From Croceibacterium xixiisoli (GTDB taxonomy: Bacteria > Pseudomonadota > Alphaproteobacteria > Sphingomonadales > Sphingomonadaceae), in the NCBI RefSeq assembly GCF_009827305.1, contig NZ_WTYJ01000002.1:496001-560000 (forward strand): DNA of 64,000 bases, written 5' to 3'. The notes beneath the pieces were generated by a model. It saw nothing but the letters and a program-made list of their open reading frames with translations. It did no database searches and was not told the origin of the DNA. Positions 8,566-17,638 of this stretch are shown here, one piece after another. Position 1 is the stretch's first letter, and each line of letters opens with the position of its first letter. The translations under genes were made by a program, and so were the position numbers.

Positions 8566-10974
8566 ATGCTCGAAGTGTCCAGCAACAACGCTTTTCATTT
8601 CCCGAACCCTCAGCCCGTCAATGATGACGGGCTGGCTCTTCGCGATCATTCTGGTGCGTCCAGGGCCGCCCGTGCGGCTGTAAAGGGCATTGCAGCCATG
8701 CCAATGGTGCCGGTCACAGCGGCAAATGCGCCGCTGACCGTTGCTCTCATCGGCAATTTTCCGCCGCGCAAATGCGGGATTGCCACCTTTACCGACGACA
8801 TTGTGCAAACCCTGGCCCGGTATCATCCAGAGGTTACGCTGCGCAATTGTGCTATCCAGAACAGCACGGATCCCGTCGCGCATGACGCGATGTTTGCCGA
8901 ACTGCTGAAGGATGACCGGGCCGCCTATGCCGATCTGGCGCAGGCGATCAACCGGGACCAGCCGGATATGGTCTGGCTGCAGCACGAATATGGCATCTTC
9001 GGCGGCCCCGACGGCGAATATGTGCTCGATCTGGTTGATCGCATTGCCGCGCCGCTGGTCCTGACGCTCCACACGATCCTGCGCGATCCCTCGCCGGGGC
9101 AGGAACGGATCATGCGCCGGCTGGTGGCCTGCGCGTCGCAGGTGATGGTCATGAACCGGGGTGGCCGCGATTTGCTGATCGAGAAATATGGCCAGGATCC
9201 GGCGCGTGTCAGCGTGATCGAACATGGCGCGCCCGATCATCCGCTCCGCCTCAGCACCCAGGCGGTGCCGGGCACGCCGCGGATCCTCATGACCTTTGGC
9301 CTGCTGTCGCCGGGCAAGGGGCTGGAAACCGCGATTGAGGCATTGCCGGCGATCGTCGCCCGTCATCCCGAAGTCATCTATCGCATCGTGGGTGTTACCC
9401 ATCCCAATGAAGTGCGCCACAATGGCGAAGCCTATCGCGACAGCCTGCGCGCTCTGGCGGACAGGCTGGGCGTGGCCCATCATATCGAATGGGTGGATCG
9501 GTTCGTGGATACGCCGGACCTGGTCGACATGCTCGAAGCCTGCGACATCTATCTGACCCCCTATCCCAATCTGCAGCAAAGCACCTCCGGCACGCTCAGC
9601 TATGCGGTGGCGCTGGGGCGCGCGGTGGTCTCCACTCCCTACGCCCACGCCAGGGAACTGCTCGGCGATATTGGCGGGATGCTGGTGGAACCACATGACC
9701 CCGTCGGCATTTCTGCTGCTGTGAACGAATTGCTCGACGATCCCGAACGGCTGGCCGACCTCCAGACGCGGACATATCAGCGCGGTCGATCGACCGTGTG
9801 GCAGCATTTCGCCGATGGCGCGCGCAACCTGCTCAACCAGGCGGCCCCGCATGCAGTGGCTTCCCTGCCCGTTCGCCCCGCGCCGGCGCATCCCAGCCTG
9901 ACCGCGTTCGAGGCGCTGTGCGATGGCACCGGCATGCTCCAGCATGGCCGGGGAATCATTCCCGATCGCAACCATGGCTATTGCCTGGACGACAATGTGC
10001 GGGCGCTGATGCTGGTCAACCGGCTGTACTGGCTGGATGACAATGCCGCCTTGCGCATGTCCAGCCCCTTCGCATCCTTCCTCCAGCATGCCTGGAATGC
10101 GGAGCGGCAGGTGTTCCGCAATTTCATGAATTACGATCGCAGCTGGTGCGAAGATGAAGGATCGCCGGACAGCAACGCCCGTGCGATCTGGGCACTGGGC
10201 GATACATTCGAAAACTCCCGCGTTGCCGGCCTGCGGGAATGGGCCCTGCATGGGTTCGACAGCTACGCCAAAATGGCCCGTGATCTCACCTCGCCCCGCG
10301 CCGTCTGCTTTGCCGGCCTGGGCGCTGCCGCCGTTCTGCGTGTCAGGCCAGATCATGAACTGGCTCACCAATTGGCAGTGCGTTGTGGCGCCATGCTCAG
10401 CGGTCTGCTGGCCGATGCCAGCCGCCCGGAATGGGTCTGGTTCGAAGATGTCATTGCCTATGACAATGCCCGTCTGCCGCAGGCGCTGATCGAATGCAGT
10501 CATGTGCTGGGGCACAGCGACTGGGTGGATCTGGGTTTCGACAGCCTGCGCTGGCTGATGGAACGGCAATTCCCCGATGGGGTTGTCGGCGGCATGTATC
10601 GCCCGGCCGGGTCGGACAGCTTTGGCAAGCCCGGTGAATTTCTGCCCTTCGATCAGCAGCCGCTCGAAGCCTGGGCCACCATCGATGCCTGTGTGACGGC
10701 GATCCGCCTGGGGGACAGGAGCGCGCCGTGGTTCGATTATGCGACCCGGACCTGGCAATGGTTCCTGGGCGATAATGATCGCCAGGCCGTGCTGGCCGAT
10801 CCGCGCACCGGCATCTGTCTGGACGGGGTTACCCGGCATGGTGCCAATGGCAATTGCGGCGCGGAATCGCTGCTTGCCTATCACCTGGCGCATTATGCCT
10901 ATGCCGGTTTGCGGGATCATGCCGAACAATCCAGGGGAACATGCCATGTCATCGGCAGCGCCGAACCACACTGA
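8566..10974 (+). CDS. GT4-family glycosyltransferase with C-terminal alpha/alpha-barrel-like domain
   Basis: 802 residues. The first 50 residues are low in similarity. Residues about 55-430 are a GT-B fold glycosyltransferase of family 4: the N-terminal IGNFPPRKCGIATFTDD region and the acceptor-side HEYGIFGG are seen. Residues about 450-790 form a separate helical domain resembling six-hairpin glycosidase barrels. It overlaps the downstream GH130 gene by 29 nt, so the two are one operon. The likely role is synthesis of an oligosaccharide, perhaps a mannoside, in the general stress response; this is inference from the partner and promoter. The start is uncertain: ATG at 8698 (residue 45) is an alternative preceded by a hairpin. 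Confidence 0.8.
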   Translation: MLEVSSNNAFHFPNPQPVNDDGLALRDHSGASRAARAAVKGIAAMPMVPVTAANAPLTVALIGNFPPRKCGIATFTDDIVQTLARYHPEVTLRNCAIQNSTDPVAHDAMFAELLKDDRAAYADLAQAINRDQPDMVWLQHEYGIFGGPDGEYVLDLVDRIAAPLVLTLHTILRDPSPGQERIMRRLVACASQVMVMNRGGRDLLIEKYGQDPARVSVIEHGAPDHPLRLSTQAVPGTPRILMTFGLLSPGKGLETAIEALPAIVARHPEVIYRIVGVTHPNEVRHNGEAYRDSLRALADRLGVAHHIEWVDRFVDTPDLVDMLEACDIYLTPYPNLQQSTSGTLSYAVALGRAVVSTPYAHARELLGDIGGMLVEPHDPVGISAAVNELLDDPERLADLQTRTYQRGRSTVWQHFADGARNLLNQAAPHAVASLPVRPAPAHPSLTAFEALCDGTGMLQHGRGIIPDRNHGYCLDDNVRALMLVNRLYWLDDNAALRMSSPFASFLQHAWNAERQVFRNFMNYDRSWCEDEGSPDSNARAIWALGDTFENSRVAGLREWALHGFDSYAKMARDLTSPRAVCFAGLGAAAVLRVRPDHELAHQLAVRCGAMLSGLLADASRPEWVWFEDVIAYDNARLPQALIECSHVLGHSDWVDLGFDSLRWLMERQFPDGVVGGMYRPAGSDSFGKPGEFLPFDQQPLEAWATIDACVTAIRLGDRSAPWFDYATRTWQWFLGDNDRQAVLADPRTGICLDGVTRHGANGNCGAESLLAYHLAHYAYAGLRDHAEQSRGTCHVIGSAEPH
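8611..8634 (+). promoter_or_regulatory. Stable hairpin near the start of the GT4 gene
   Basis: A perfect 9-bp stem (CAGCCCGTC / GACGGGCTG) with an AATGAT loop lies 45 nt into the annotated coding region. If translation really starts at 8698, the hairpin would sit in the 5' leader and could act as an attenuator or stability element. Confidence 0.3.
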
Positions 10975-12313
10975 CGCTCATAACGGGCTTGCCGCCCCGA
11001 TTGCCGATTACGCGGGCCCCCCGCTGTCCGACAAGGTTTTCACCATCCACGCCCGGCGACTGTCCGCCAATCCGGCGCGGGTGGTGATCCGCCCGTTCCA
11101 TCTGGGCTGGCAGGGCACCAACACCAGCTCGTCGCGCGGCGGCAAGCTGGTGTCCGATGTCATGGGGCTGCCGGAAATCGTGGTGGAAAGCGAATATGCC
11201 GCCATCCTCGAAGATTTTTCGGAACGTCACTGGCAGACGGAACGCGTGTTCGAAGAACGCTTCGTCGAGGTTGCCAACACGCTGAACCTGCCGCTCGATC
11301 TCTCGCCGGCGCGCAAGCGGCTGATCGGCGCCTATTTCTGCCACGAATACAGCTATGCCGCGGCGGCGCTGATGAACCCCAGCGTGGTTCCGCATCCTGA
11401 TCAGTCGGGGCTGCGCGGCGGCGCCATGCGCTTCATCATGTCGGTCCGCGCGGTGGGGGAAGGGCACATCAGCTCGATCGCCTTTCGCGAAGGGATCGTG
11501 CACCCCGATGGCAGTTTCCGCCTCTGGCCCCAGCCCGGCGTCGCCACAGCCGCGCAATTGTCATCCGACGCCGCCCCCAGCGACGATGGCGAGGTGCGGT
11601 TTCAGCGGCACCCGGAATGCACCCTGTCCGGATCAGTGGTCTTCCCGATGACCGAACGCCAGCGCAACGGGCTGGAAGATTTGCGGTTGGTCCGCTTCGA
11701 TCATGGGAACAAGGATTATGAATGGGTCGGCACATATACGGCCTATGACGGGCGCGAAATCCGCTCCGAAATCCTGCGCACGCGCGATTTCCGCAATTTC
11801 ACCATGACCCCGGTCGAAGGGCGCGCCGGTCGCAACAAGGGGCTTGGCCTGTTCCCGCAGAAATTCGGCGGATCCTATTACATGATCGGCCGGCAGGACG
11901 GGAAAAACCTCTATCTGCTGTCATCGCGCACCATGGATCATTGGGACGATGATGGCGTGCTGCTGCTGGAACCGAAATTCCCCTGGGAATTCATCCAGAT
12001 CGGCAATTGCGGCGCGCCGATCCTGTGTGATGAGGGCTGGCTGGTGCTGACCCATGGCGTCGGTGCCATGCGCAAATATGCGATCGGTGCCGTGCTGCTG
12101 GATCGCGACAATCCGACCAAGGTGTTGGCCCGCAGCGAACGCCCGATTTTGGCCGCGAAGGACAATGACCGCGAAGGCTATGTCCCCAATGTCGTCTACA
12201 CCTGCGGCGCGATGATGGTCGGCGATACGCTGTTCATGCCCTATGGCATTTCCGACAGCGCGATCGGCTTTGCGACCGCGCCGATCGGCGATGTGCTGTC
12301 ACATCTGAGCTGA
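10946..12313 (+). CDS. GH130-family glycoside phosphorylase/hydrolase
   Basis: 455 residues from ATG 10946, preceded by AGGGGAAC and lying inside the end of the GT4 gene. It carries GH130 landmarks: GLED at 242-245 with the Asp expected to be the general acid, a GNCGAPIL segment, and EGYVPNVVYTCGA near the C-terminus. GH130 enzymes are beta-mannoside phosphorylases or hydrolases acting on beta-1,2- or beta-1,4-mannosides. The coupled glycosyltransferase suggests a make-and-recycle pair for one glycan. Cytoplasmic: no signal peptide. Confidence 0.85.
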   Translation: MSSAAPNHTDAHNGLAAPIADYAGPPLSDKVFTIHARRLSANPARVVIRPFHLGWQGTNTSSSRGGKLVSDVMGLPEIVVESEYAAILEDFSERHWQTERVFEERFVEVANTLNLPLDLSPARKRLIGAYFCHEYSYAAAALMNPSVVPHPDQSGLRGGAMRFIMSVRAVGEGHISSIAFREGIVHPDGSFRLWPQPGVATAAQLSSDAAPSDDGEVRFQRHPECTLSGSVVFPMTERQRNGLEDLRLVRFDHGNKDYEWVGTYTAYDGREIRSEILRTRDFRNFTMTPVEGRAGRNKGLGLFPQKFGGSYYMIGRQDGKNLYLLSSRTMDHWDDDGVLLLEPKFPWEFIQIGNCGAPILCDEGWLVLTHGVGAMRKYAIGAVLLDRDNPTKVLARSERPILAAKDNDREGYVPNVVYTCGAMMVGDTLFMPYGISDSAIGFATAPIGDVLSHLS

Positions 12314-12329
12314 TCGCGTTGCGGGGATA

Positions 12330-12689
12330 GCCCAAGCCCCACGACCAAATCTCACCCACGCCCGCTCAGCCTGAGCCCGTCGAAGGCCACGCGCCGAGGG
12401 TTGCAAAGGGCGCCAAGCCCGTGGCAGTGCTTCGACAAGCTCAGCACGAGCGGATGTGGTGAAAGGACTCGGCCCAAGTCCCACGACCAAATCGCACCCA
12501 CGCCCGCTCAGCCTGAGCCCGTCGAAGGCCACGCGCCGAGGGTTGCAAAGGGCGCCAAGCCCGTGGCAGTGCTTCGACAAGCTCAGCACGAGCGGATGTG
12601 GTGAAACGACTCGGCCCAAGTCCCACGACCAAATCGCACCCACGCCCGCTCAGCCTGAGCTCGTCGAAGGCCACGCGCCAAGGGTTGCG
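12330..12689. repeat. 142-bp tandem repeat of REP-like elements (about 2.5 units)
   Basis: The word CCCAAG..CCCACGACCAAAT starts at 12331, 12473 and 12615, giving a strict 142-bp period. Each unit carries one REP-like element (CTCAGCCTGAGCCCGTCGAA) and one inverted relative (TTCGACAAGCTCAGCACGAG). Units 1 and 2 differ at only a few bases; the third is truncated. The array fills the whole gap between the GH130 gene and the convergent DUF421 gene. Confidence 0.9.
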
Positions 12690-12692
12690 TCA

Positions 12693-13145
12693 CTATTCTC
12701 CCGCATCATCGCGCCGGATGAAGCTGATCTTGCCCTGCGGTTCCAGAATGGCCCAGGCGACATCCTGGATCGATGCAATGCCCGCCAGTCGCATCTCGCT
12801 TTCCACTTCGGAAACCGTGATCCGGTCACGCTTCAGATTGGCGCGGATCAGCTCGCCATTGCTGATCAGCACGCGCGGCTGTCCCTCCAGCACGCGTTCG
12901 ATGCGGGGGAACAGATAGGAAATCCAGCTGAGCAACAGCGCCAGGAAAGCAAAGGTACCGATCGCCAGCAGCGATCCGGTCATGCTGAAATCATTATGGG
13001 TTATGCCCTGCTGGATCAGATCGCCCATGGTGATCATCATCACCAGCTCGAACGGGGTCATCTGCCCCAGCTCGCGTTTGCCCATCAGGCGCAGCAGGCC
13101 GTACAGTACCACGAACATGATGGCGGCGCGGATGACGATATCCAT
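12693..13145 (-). CDS. DUF421 (YetF/YcaP-like) membrane protein
   Basis: 150 residues. Two to three hydrophobic helices (residues about 3-20, 35-50 and 55-80) are followed by a small cytoplasmic domain with the DUF421 pattern (EGQPRVLISNGELI and DRITVSEVESEMR). The function of the family is not established. Its start overlaps the stop of the upstream gene (TGATG), so the two are translationally coupled. Confidence 0.88.
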   Translation of the reverse strand: MDIVIRAAIMFVVLYGLLRLMGKRELGQMTPFELVMMITMGDLIQQGITHNDFSMTGSLLAIGTFAFLALLLSWISYLFPRIERVLEGQPRVLISNGELIRANLKRDRITVSEVESEMRLAGIASIQDVAWAILEPQGKISFIRRDDAGE

Positions 13146-13672
13146 CAGGGATAGACCTTCAGCCGTGCGGGGAAGCGTGCCAGTTCGCGCTCCCCGTCGG
13201 TCACCGCAATCTCCCCGGCGGTGCCGCCCACCAGCGGTGGGTTGATCTGGCCATCGATCTTGATGATCAGGGTCTCGCCAGCCTCCAGCGGGCCCCAGCT
13301 CAGCTGATAGCCTCCGGGCGCGGGCTTTTCTTCCGCCGGGGCGGGGATCATGGCGTTGATGGTCAGATCCCGCCAGTAACTGGCGGGGATGATCAGACCG
13401 GCATCACCGATCTCCTGCTTGGCGGTCAGCTCGGCGCGCATTTCGAAAAATTCGCCATTGCGCAGCCTTTCGGGGAAATTCACCGACAGCCGCATGGCGG
13501 GTGTTTCCACCACGCGGACAGGATGCGGCCCTCCACCGAATGTACCGGCCAGGGCCAGGCCCAGCAGCGTAGCCAGGGCAATCAGCATCGCCGGATTGGC
13601 ATGGCGATGCCAGGGGCGGATCCGCCTATGGCTTTCACCTATGCCTTGGGGAAGGGCGGGTTCGTCGGGCAT
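13145..13672 (-). CDS. Single-pass membrane-anchored protein, unknown
   Basis: 175 residues from ATG 13672, preceded by AGGAAAAG; a longer in-frame version has no ribosome-binding site. A cytoplasmic tail of about 28 residues, one transmembrane helix (about 29-43) and a beta-rich extracytoplasmic domain of about 130 residues are seen. No family recognised. Overlap with the DUF421 gene suggests that the two act together at the inner membrane. Confidence 0.72.
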   Translation of the reverse strand: MPDEPALPQGIGESHRRIRPWHRHANPAMLIALATLLGLALAGTFGGGPHPVRVVETPAMRLSVNFPERLRNGEFFEMRAELTAKQEIGDAGLIIPASYWRDLTINAMIPAPAEEKPAPGGYQLSWGPLEAGETLIIKIDGQINPPLVGGTAGEIAVTDGERELARFPARLKVYP

Positions 13673-14022
13673 CAGTCTTTTCCTGACCCATCGCGGCGGC
13701 GGATTAGCGGCGCCCGCCCTTTGATCCGGCGGGTCGCCGCAAGGATGGCCCGCCATTGGGGGCGGGGTTTTACCTTGTCATCCGTTGCCGGATCATCCGG
13801 GTCCTGAGACAGGGGGGAACGAAAAACACTCTCCTGACCGGACGGCGGCTTTTGCGGCACAGACGCTCCTTCTGACGGGCCTATCATGCCGATGGGAACG
13901 TGCTTTTCGGGGCCGGGTTCCGCGCGCGCCGACGCGTGACGATTCCGGAACAGATTGGGGCTGCCGCCGTTGTTTCCGCACTCTCGGGCCGGTCTGCGGT
14001 CAGGGTATTCGTGGGACCAGGC

Positions 14023-14571
14023 ATGATACTCAACCCTCCAACCGGGCTGCATATGCTGGACTGGGATATGCTCGCGCGCCTCAGTTCTGCCGCCGTGCTT
14101 GGTCTGCTGCTGGGCGTGGATCGCGAATTGCGGGACATGCCGGCGGGCATGCGCACCCATGGGCTGATCTGTTTTTCCGCCGCCTTCGTCACCGTCGCGG
14201 CGCTGGCGCTCTATTACCAGATGGGTGGGTTGGAATCGAATATCGATCCGCTGCGCGTGATCGAAGGAACCGCCGCCTTCACCGGCATCATCGCCGCCGG
14301 GCTGATCGTGGTGAACAAGGGGGAGGTGAAGCATCTGACCACCGCCGCCCATGTCTGGCTGGCCACGGTGATCGGCATTGCCTGCGGGGCGGGGCTCTGG
14401 CCGCTGGTGGCCTTCGGCGCCATCGTGGCGGTGATCATGCTGACCCTGCTCGGCGTGTTCGAAAAGCGGGTGCTCCGCCAGTTTCGGGCAGAGCGGGCTC
14501 CGGATGACAAGATCGAGGACCGCGCCGAAACTCCCTCTCCGCAGATAAAGAAGGGGCGGGATATCCCCTGA
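14023..14571 (+). CDS. MgtC/SapB-like membrane protein
   Basis: 182 residues from ATG 14023; ATG 14053 is an alternative. The family signature LLGVDRELRDMPAGMRTHGL is present, followed by four further hydrophobic helices. MgtC-like proteins are inner-membrane proteins linked to growth at low magnesium or to modulation of membrane ATP synthase. No magnesium riboswitch or PhoPQ-type context is visible. The stop codon sits in the loop of a convergent terminator hairpin. Confidence 0.82.
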   Translation: MILNPPTGLHMLDWDMLARLSSAAVLGLLLGVDRELRDMPAGMRTHGLICFSAAFVTVAALALYYQMGGLESNIDPLRVIEGTAAFTGIIAAGLIVVNKGEVKHLTTAAHVWLATVIGIACGAGLWPLVAFGAIVAVIMLTLLGVFEKRVLRQFRAERAPDDKIEDRAETPSPQIKKGRDIP

Positions 14572-14582
14572 ATATCCCGCCC
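14554..14582. terminator. Bidirectional terminator-like hairpin
   Basis: An 11-bp perfect stem (GGGCGGGATAT / ATATCCCGCCC) with a 7-nt loop lies between the convergent mgtC-like and TonB-receptor genes. It overlaps the mgtC stop codon. No long T-run follows on either strand. Confidence 0.55.
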
Positions 14583-14605
14583 TCCCGGCGTTAACCTCGG
14601 ATCGA

Positions 14606-17581
14606 TCAGAAGTTGAAGCGGGCACCCCACATGTAGCGCGCACCGAAGGTTTCGTGTTCGATCACGCGGGCACGGTCGCCGACATAACGCACGCCGGGTT
14701 CGTCCAGCAGATTGTTCGCGTCGAAATAGAATTCAACATTGTCGTTGATGGCATAGCGCATCGACACGTCGAGCCGGCCGACGCGATCCCAGTAATTGTC
14801 ACCCACCACGGCGTTGGAACCGAGCGAGTCGATCCAGGAAGACCGTTCCTGCCAGCTGACACGGGCGGAAAAACCGGCCCGCTCGTAGTAACCGGACACG
14901 TTATAGACGACATCGGATGCACCCGGCAGCGCCACCGTGCGGCCGTCGGGCGTGGTCGCTTCGCTGTCGTTGAGCGTCAGATTGGTCTGGAAGCCGAAGC
15001 CACCCATCCAGTCCGGCAGGCCCAGGCTGCGGGCCAGTCCTTCGAGCGGCTGCGAAAACGCCACTTCGATGCCCTTGATCGATCCGCTCGCACCATTGCC
15101 GATGGTCGAATAGATATAGGTCGAACGCTTGAGTTCCGGCGTGTCGAAATCGGTCAGGCCGAACTGGTTGTATTCGATGTCGAACAGCACATCGGTAACG
15201 TCCTTGTAGAAGGCACCGATCGAAAAGAACCCGCGCGACGGCATGTACCATTCATAATACAGGTCGACGCCCTTGGCCTTTTCCGGCTTGGCCAGCGGAT
15301 TGCCGCCCGAAACCGTTTCATTGATGTCGTCGATCGACAGGTTCGGGCGCAGATCCGTGTAATCGGGCCGCGCCGCGCCGGTGTTGAACGACAGGCGCAT
15401 CTTCATGTCCGGGGTCACGTCCCAGTTGATGTGCATGCTCGGGAACACCATCGTCTGCGAAGACGATACGCTTGCCGGCAGGAAGGCCGTGGCCCCGTCC
15501 ACCGTCGTCTGCACGAAGGCGTCGGACTGGTTGCGCACGTTTTCAAGCCGCGCCCCGGCAACGATATTGCCCCAGTCGAAGAAACTGGTGCCCATCAGAT
15601 AGCCGGCCAGAACCCGTTCGTTGACCTTGTAGAAATTGGTCTCCGTCGTGCCCGGCTGCACCCGCGTGCCGCCATTGGCGATGAAGCTGTCGAACAGCGC
15701 GGCACCGGCGTCGCTGGAGAAGTAGCGGAAGTTGTAGCGCAGCGGAATGCGGCCCTTGAACGGCTCGTTGATGGCGAAATCATCCATCGTCGGGGCCGTG
15801 ATCCCGGCTGCTGCCAGATCGGCGGGGCGCGCCTCCAGCGTCAGGCGATTGGCTTCCTTGGTGCGGTCGTCGAACTGCACACCGAACTGCAGCTTGGTGT
15901 CGCTGCCGAACAGGGTCAGGTCGCGCGTCACGTCGAACTTGGCCGTATAGGCATCGGTCTGGGCGCGGCTGACCGTGCGGGTCATCGTCACGTAATCGAG
16001 TTCCGTGCCGGTGATCGACGGGCGTTCATTGCCCAGGCTGTAGGTGCCATCGGCATTGCGAATGGTTTCATACAGCCGCAGATTGTTGATCGTGCGATCG
16101 GTCAGATCATAGACGATCGACGGGCGCAGCAACTGGCTGGTCGGGCTGCGCCAGGTGGAACCGAACGGCCCGCGGCTGTCGTCCTGCGCGCGGGTGTAAT
16201 TCAGCCGCCATTTCACGTCCCAGGCATTCAGATCGTGGTTGCCGCCCAGCGTGTTGGTGAAGATGCGCTGGCGGGAAGAGTTGCTGTTCAGCGTGGAATC
16301 GATTTCGACGCCATAGATTGTGCCTTCATAGGGCGTGTTGCCGGTGGCCGAATTGGCCCAGCCGGGGCCGTTGCGGCTGTCGTCCACGTCGAACACATAG
16401 GCGCTGCGCATTTCGTCGTCGCGGAATTCGGTGTGGACCGAATTGAAGAAGAATTCATGGTTCGGGCTCGGGCGCCAGTCCAGCCGGCCACTGAAGGCCA
16501 TGTTGCTGCGGGTCAGGCGATAGAGCTTGTTCTGGCTGTTGTTGTTCCACACCTGGCCATCGGGGCGCAGGGTCCAGCCACCTTCATAATTGTCCGTCAC
16601 CATGTCGCGTTCGTAACGCGAAGCGGACAGCAGCACGCCGAAGGTATCGTCGAAGAACCGGTCGGAAATATGCGCGGCGCCATTGTACTGCAGCCCGCCG
16701 CCCAGATCATTGTAGCCCAGCGCCACATCGCCGGCCAGGTTGAAGCCCGGGTAATCGAAGGCGCCGCGCGTGCGCACGTCGATATTGCCGGCCACGGTTT
16801 CACCCGGCATGTCGGCGGTCACGGCCTTGCGCACGATCACCGCGCTGGCGATCGCGGAAGGGATGGTGTCGAAACGGGTGGTGCGGCCTGCCGGGCTGAT
16901 CACATTGATCCCATCGAAGGAAATCGTGGTCCAGCTGGTCTGCGCGCCGCGCAGGCTGACGAAACGTTCCTGGCCCTGGTCGCGCTGCACGGCGATACCC
17001 GGCAGGCGGGAAAGCGCTGCGGCGATGTTCTGATCGGGGAAGCGGCCGATGCTGTCGGCGGCCACCACATTGATCAGCGATGTGGAGGAACGCTGCATCT
17101 GCAGCGCGGCGGCTTCGGATTCGGCGATCGGACGGGCGCCCGAAACGATGATCGTGCCGCCTTCATCGGTCTGGCCCATCTGCAGGGCGACTTCGGTGGA
17201 ATGGCCGGCCTGGACATTCACCTGCTGGGTCAGGTCGGGCAGGCCGATATAGCTGACGGTGATGGTGCGGCTGCCGGCGGCAACGCTGGTCAGGCGGAAA
17301 CGGCCTTCGGTGTCGGTCCGGGCAACGATATTGGAACTGTCGATGCGCACTTCGGCGCCATTGACGAAGCGACCCGATGCATCGGTCACCACGCCATGGA
17401 TCTGGCCCATGGTCGCGCGATCGGCGGCATCCAGCGTCTCATCGGCGGCGGACATGGCGGTGGCGGCAAGCGTCGCAACCGGTGCCTGCTCTGCGGCAGA
17501 GGCATTGGCTGCGCTGATCAGCGCGACCAGCGCGGTGGACGCAGACATGGCAATACGGATCGAACCGGTGGAGCCGGTCAT
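14606..17581 (-). CDS. TonB-dependent receptor (Xanthomonas/Caulobacter type)
   Basis: 991 residues. Signal peptide, then a carboxypeptidase-regulatory-like beta-sandwich (about 60-135, GQIHGVVTDASGRFVNGAEV), the plug domain (about 160-280, with IAAALSRLPGIAVQRDQG) and a 22-strand-type barrel ending in the terminal aromatic GARFNF. The start at 17581 follows AGGGGAAAAACT. The gene lies 57 nt downstream of a secreted purple acid phosphatase on the same strand, so the pair may capture phosphate-bearing organic compounds or the product released by the phosphatase. The substrate is not deducible from sequence. Confidence 0.92.
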   Translation of the reverse strand: MTGSTGSIRIAMSASTALVALISAANASAAEQAPVATLAATAMSAADETLDAADRATMGQIHGVVTDASGRFVNGAEVRIDSSNIVARTDTEGRFRLTSVAAGSRTITVSYIGLPDLTQQVNVQAGHSTEVALQMGQTDEGGTIIVSGARPIAESEAAALQMQRSSTSLINVVAADSIGRFPDQNIAAALSRLPGIAVQRDQGQERFVSLRGAQTSWTTISFDGINVISPAGRTTRFDTIPSAIASAVIVRKAVTADMPGETVAGNIDVRTRGAFDYPGFNLAGDVALGYNDLGGGLQYNGAAHISDRFFDDTFGVLLSASRYERDMVTDNYEGGWTLRPDGQVWNNNSQNKLYRLTRSNMAFSGRLDWRPSPNHEFFFNSVHTEFRDDEMRSAYVFDVDDSRNGPGWANSATGNTPYEGTIYGVEIDSTLNSNSSRQRIFTNTLGGNHDLNAWDVKWRLNYTRAQDDSRGPFGSTWRSPTSQLLRPSIVYDLTDRTINNLRLYETIRNADGTYSLGNERPSITGTELDYVTMTRTVSRAQTDAYTAKFDVTRDLTLFGSDTKLQFGVQFDDRTKEANRLTLEARPADLAAAGITAPTMDDFAINEPFKGRIPLRYNFRYFSSDAGAALFDSFIANGGTRVQPGTTETNFYKVNERVLAGYLMGTSFFDWGNIVAGARLENVRNQSDAFVQTTVDGATAFLPASVSSSQTMVFPSMHINWDVTPDMKMRLSFNTGAARPDYTDLRPNLSIDDINETVSGGNPLAKPEKAKGVDLYYEWYMPSRGFFSIGAFYKDVTDVLFDIEYNQFGLTDFDTPELKRSTYIYSTIGNGASGSIKGIEVAFSQPLEGLARSLGLPDWMGGFGFQTNLTLNDSEATTPDGRTVALPGASDVVYNVSGYYERAGFSARVSWQERSSWIDSLGSNAVVGDNYWDRVGRLDVSMRYAINDNVEFYFDANNLLDEPGVRYVGDRARVIEHETFGARYMWGARFNF

Positions 17582-17638
17582 AGTTTTTCCCCTCAGTAGG
17601 AAATCTGTGGAAGTGAAGAGGCGTTGCTCTTCAGGGCA

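Noticed and set aside
8545-10971. 808-codon open frame antisense to the GT4 gene
   Set aside because: Same reasoning: the plus-strand protein has clear glycosyltransferase motifs, while the antisense translation has none.
12330-12689. CRISPR-like array
   Set aside because: The repeats are 142 bp, contiguous and without unique spacers; no cas gene is present.
13757-14022. Coding sequence upstream of the mgtC-like gene
   Set aside because: Open frames here have no start signal, and their translations are Arg/Pro-rich shadows.
14654-17599. 981-codon open frame antisense to the TonB receptor
   Set aside because: It mirrors the receptor gene exactly; its translation has no domain or signal peptide and its composition is that of a GC-rich reverse frame.
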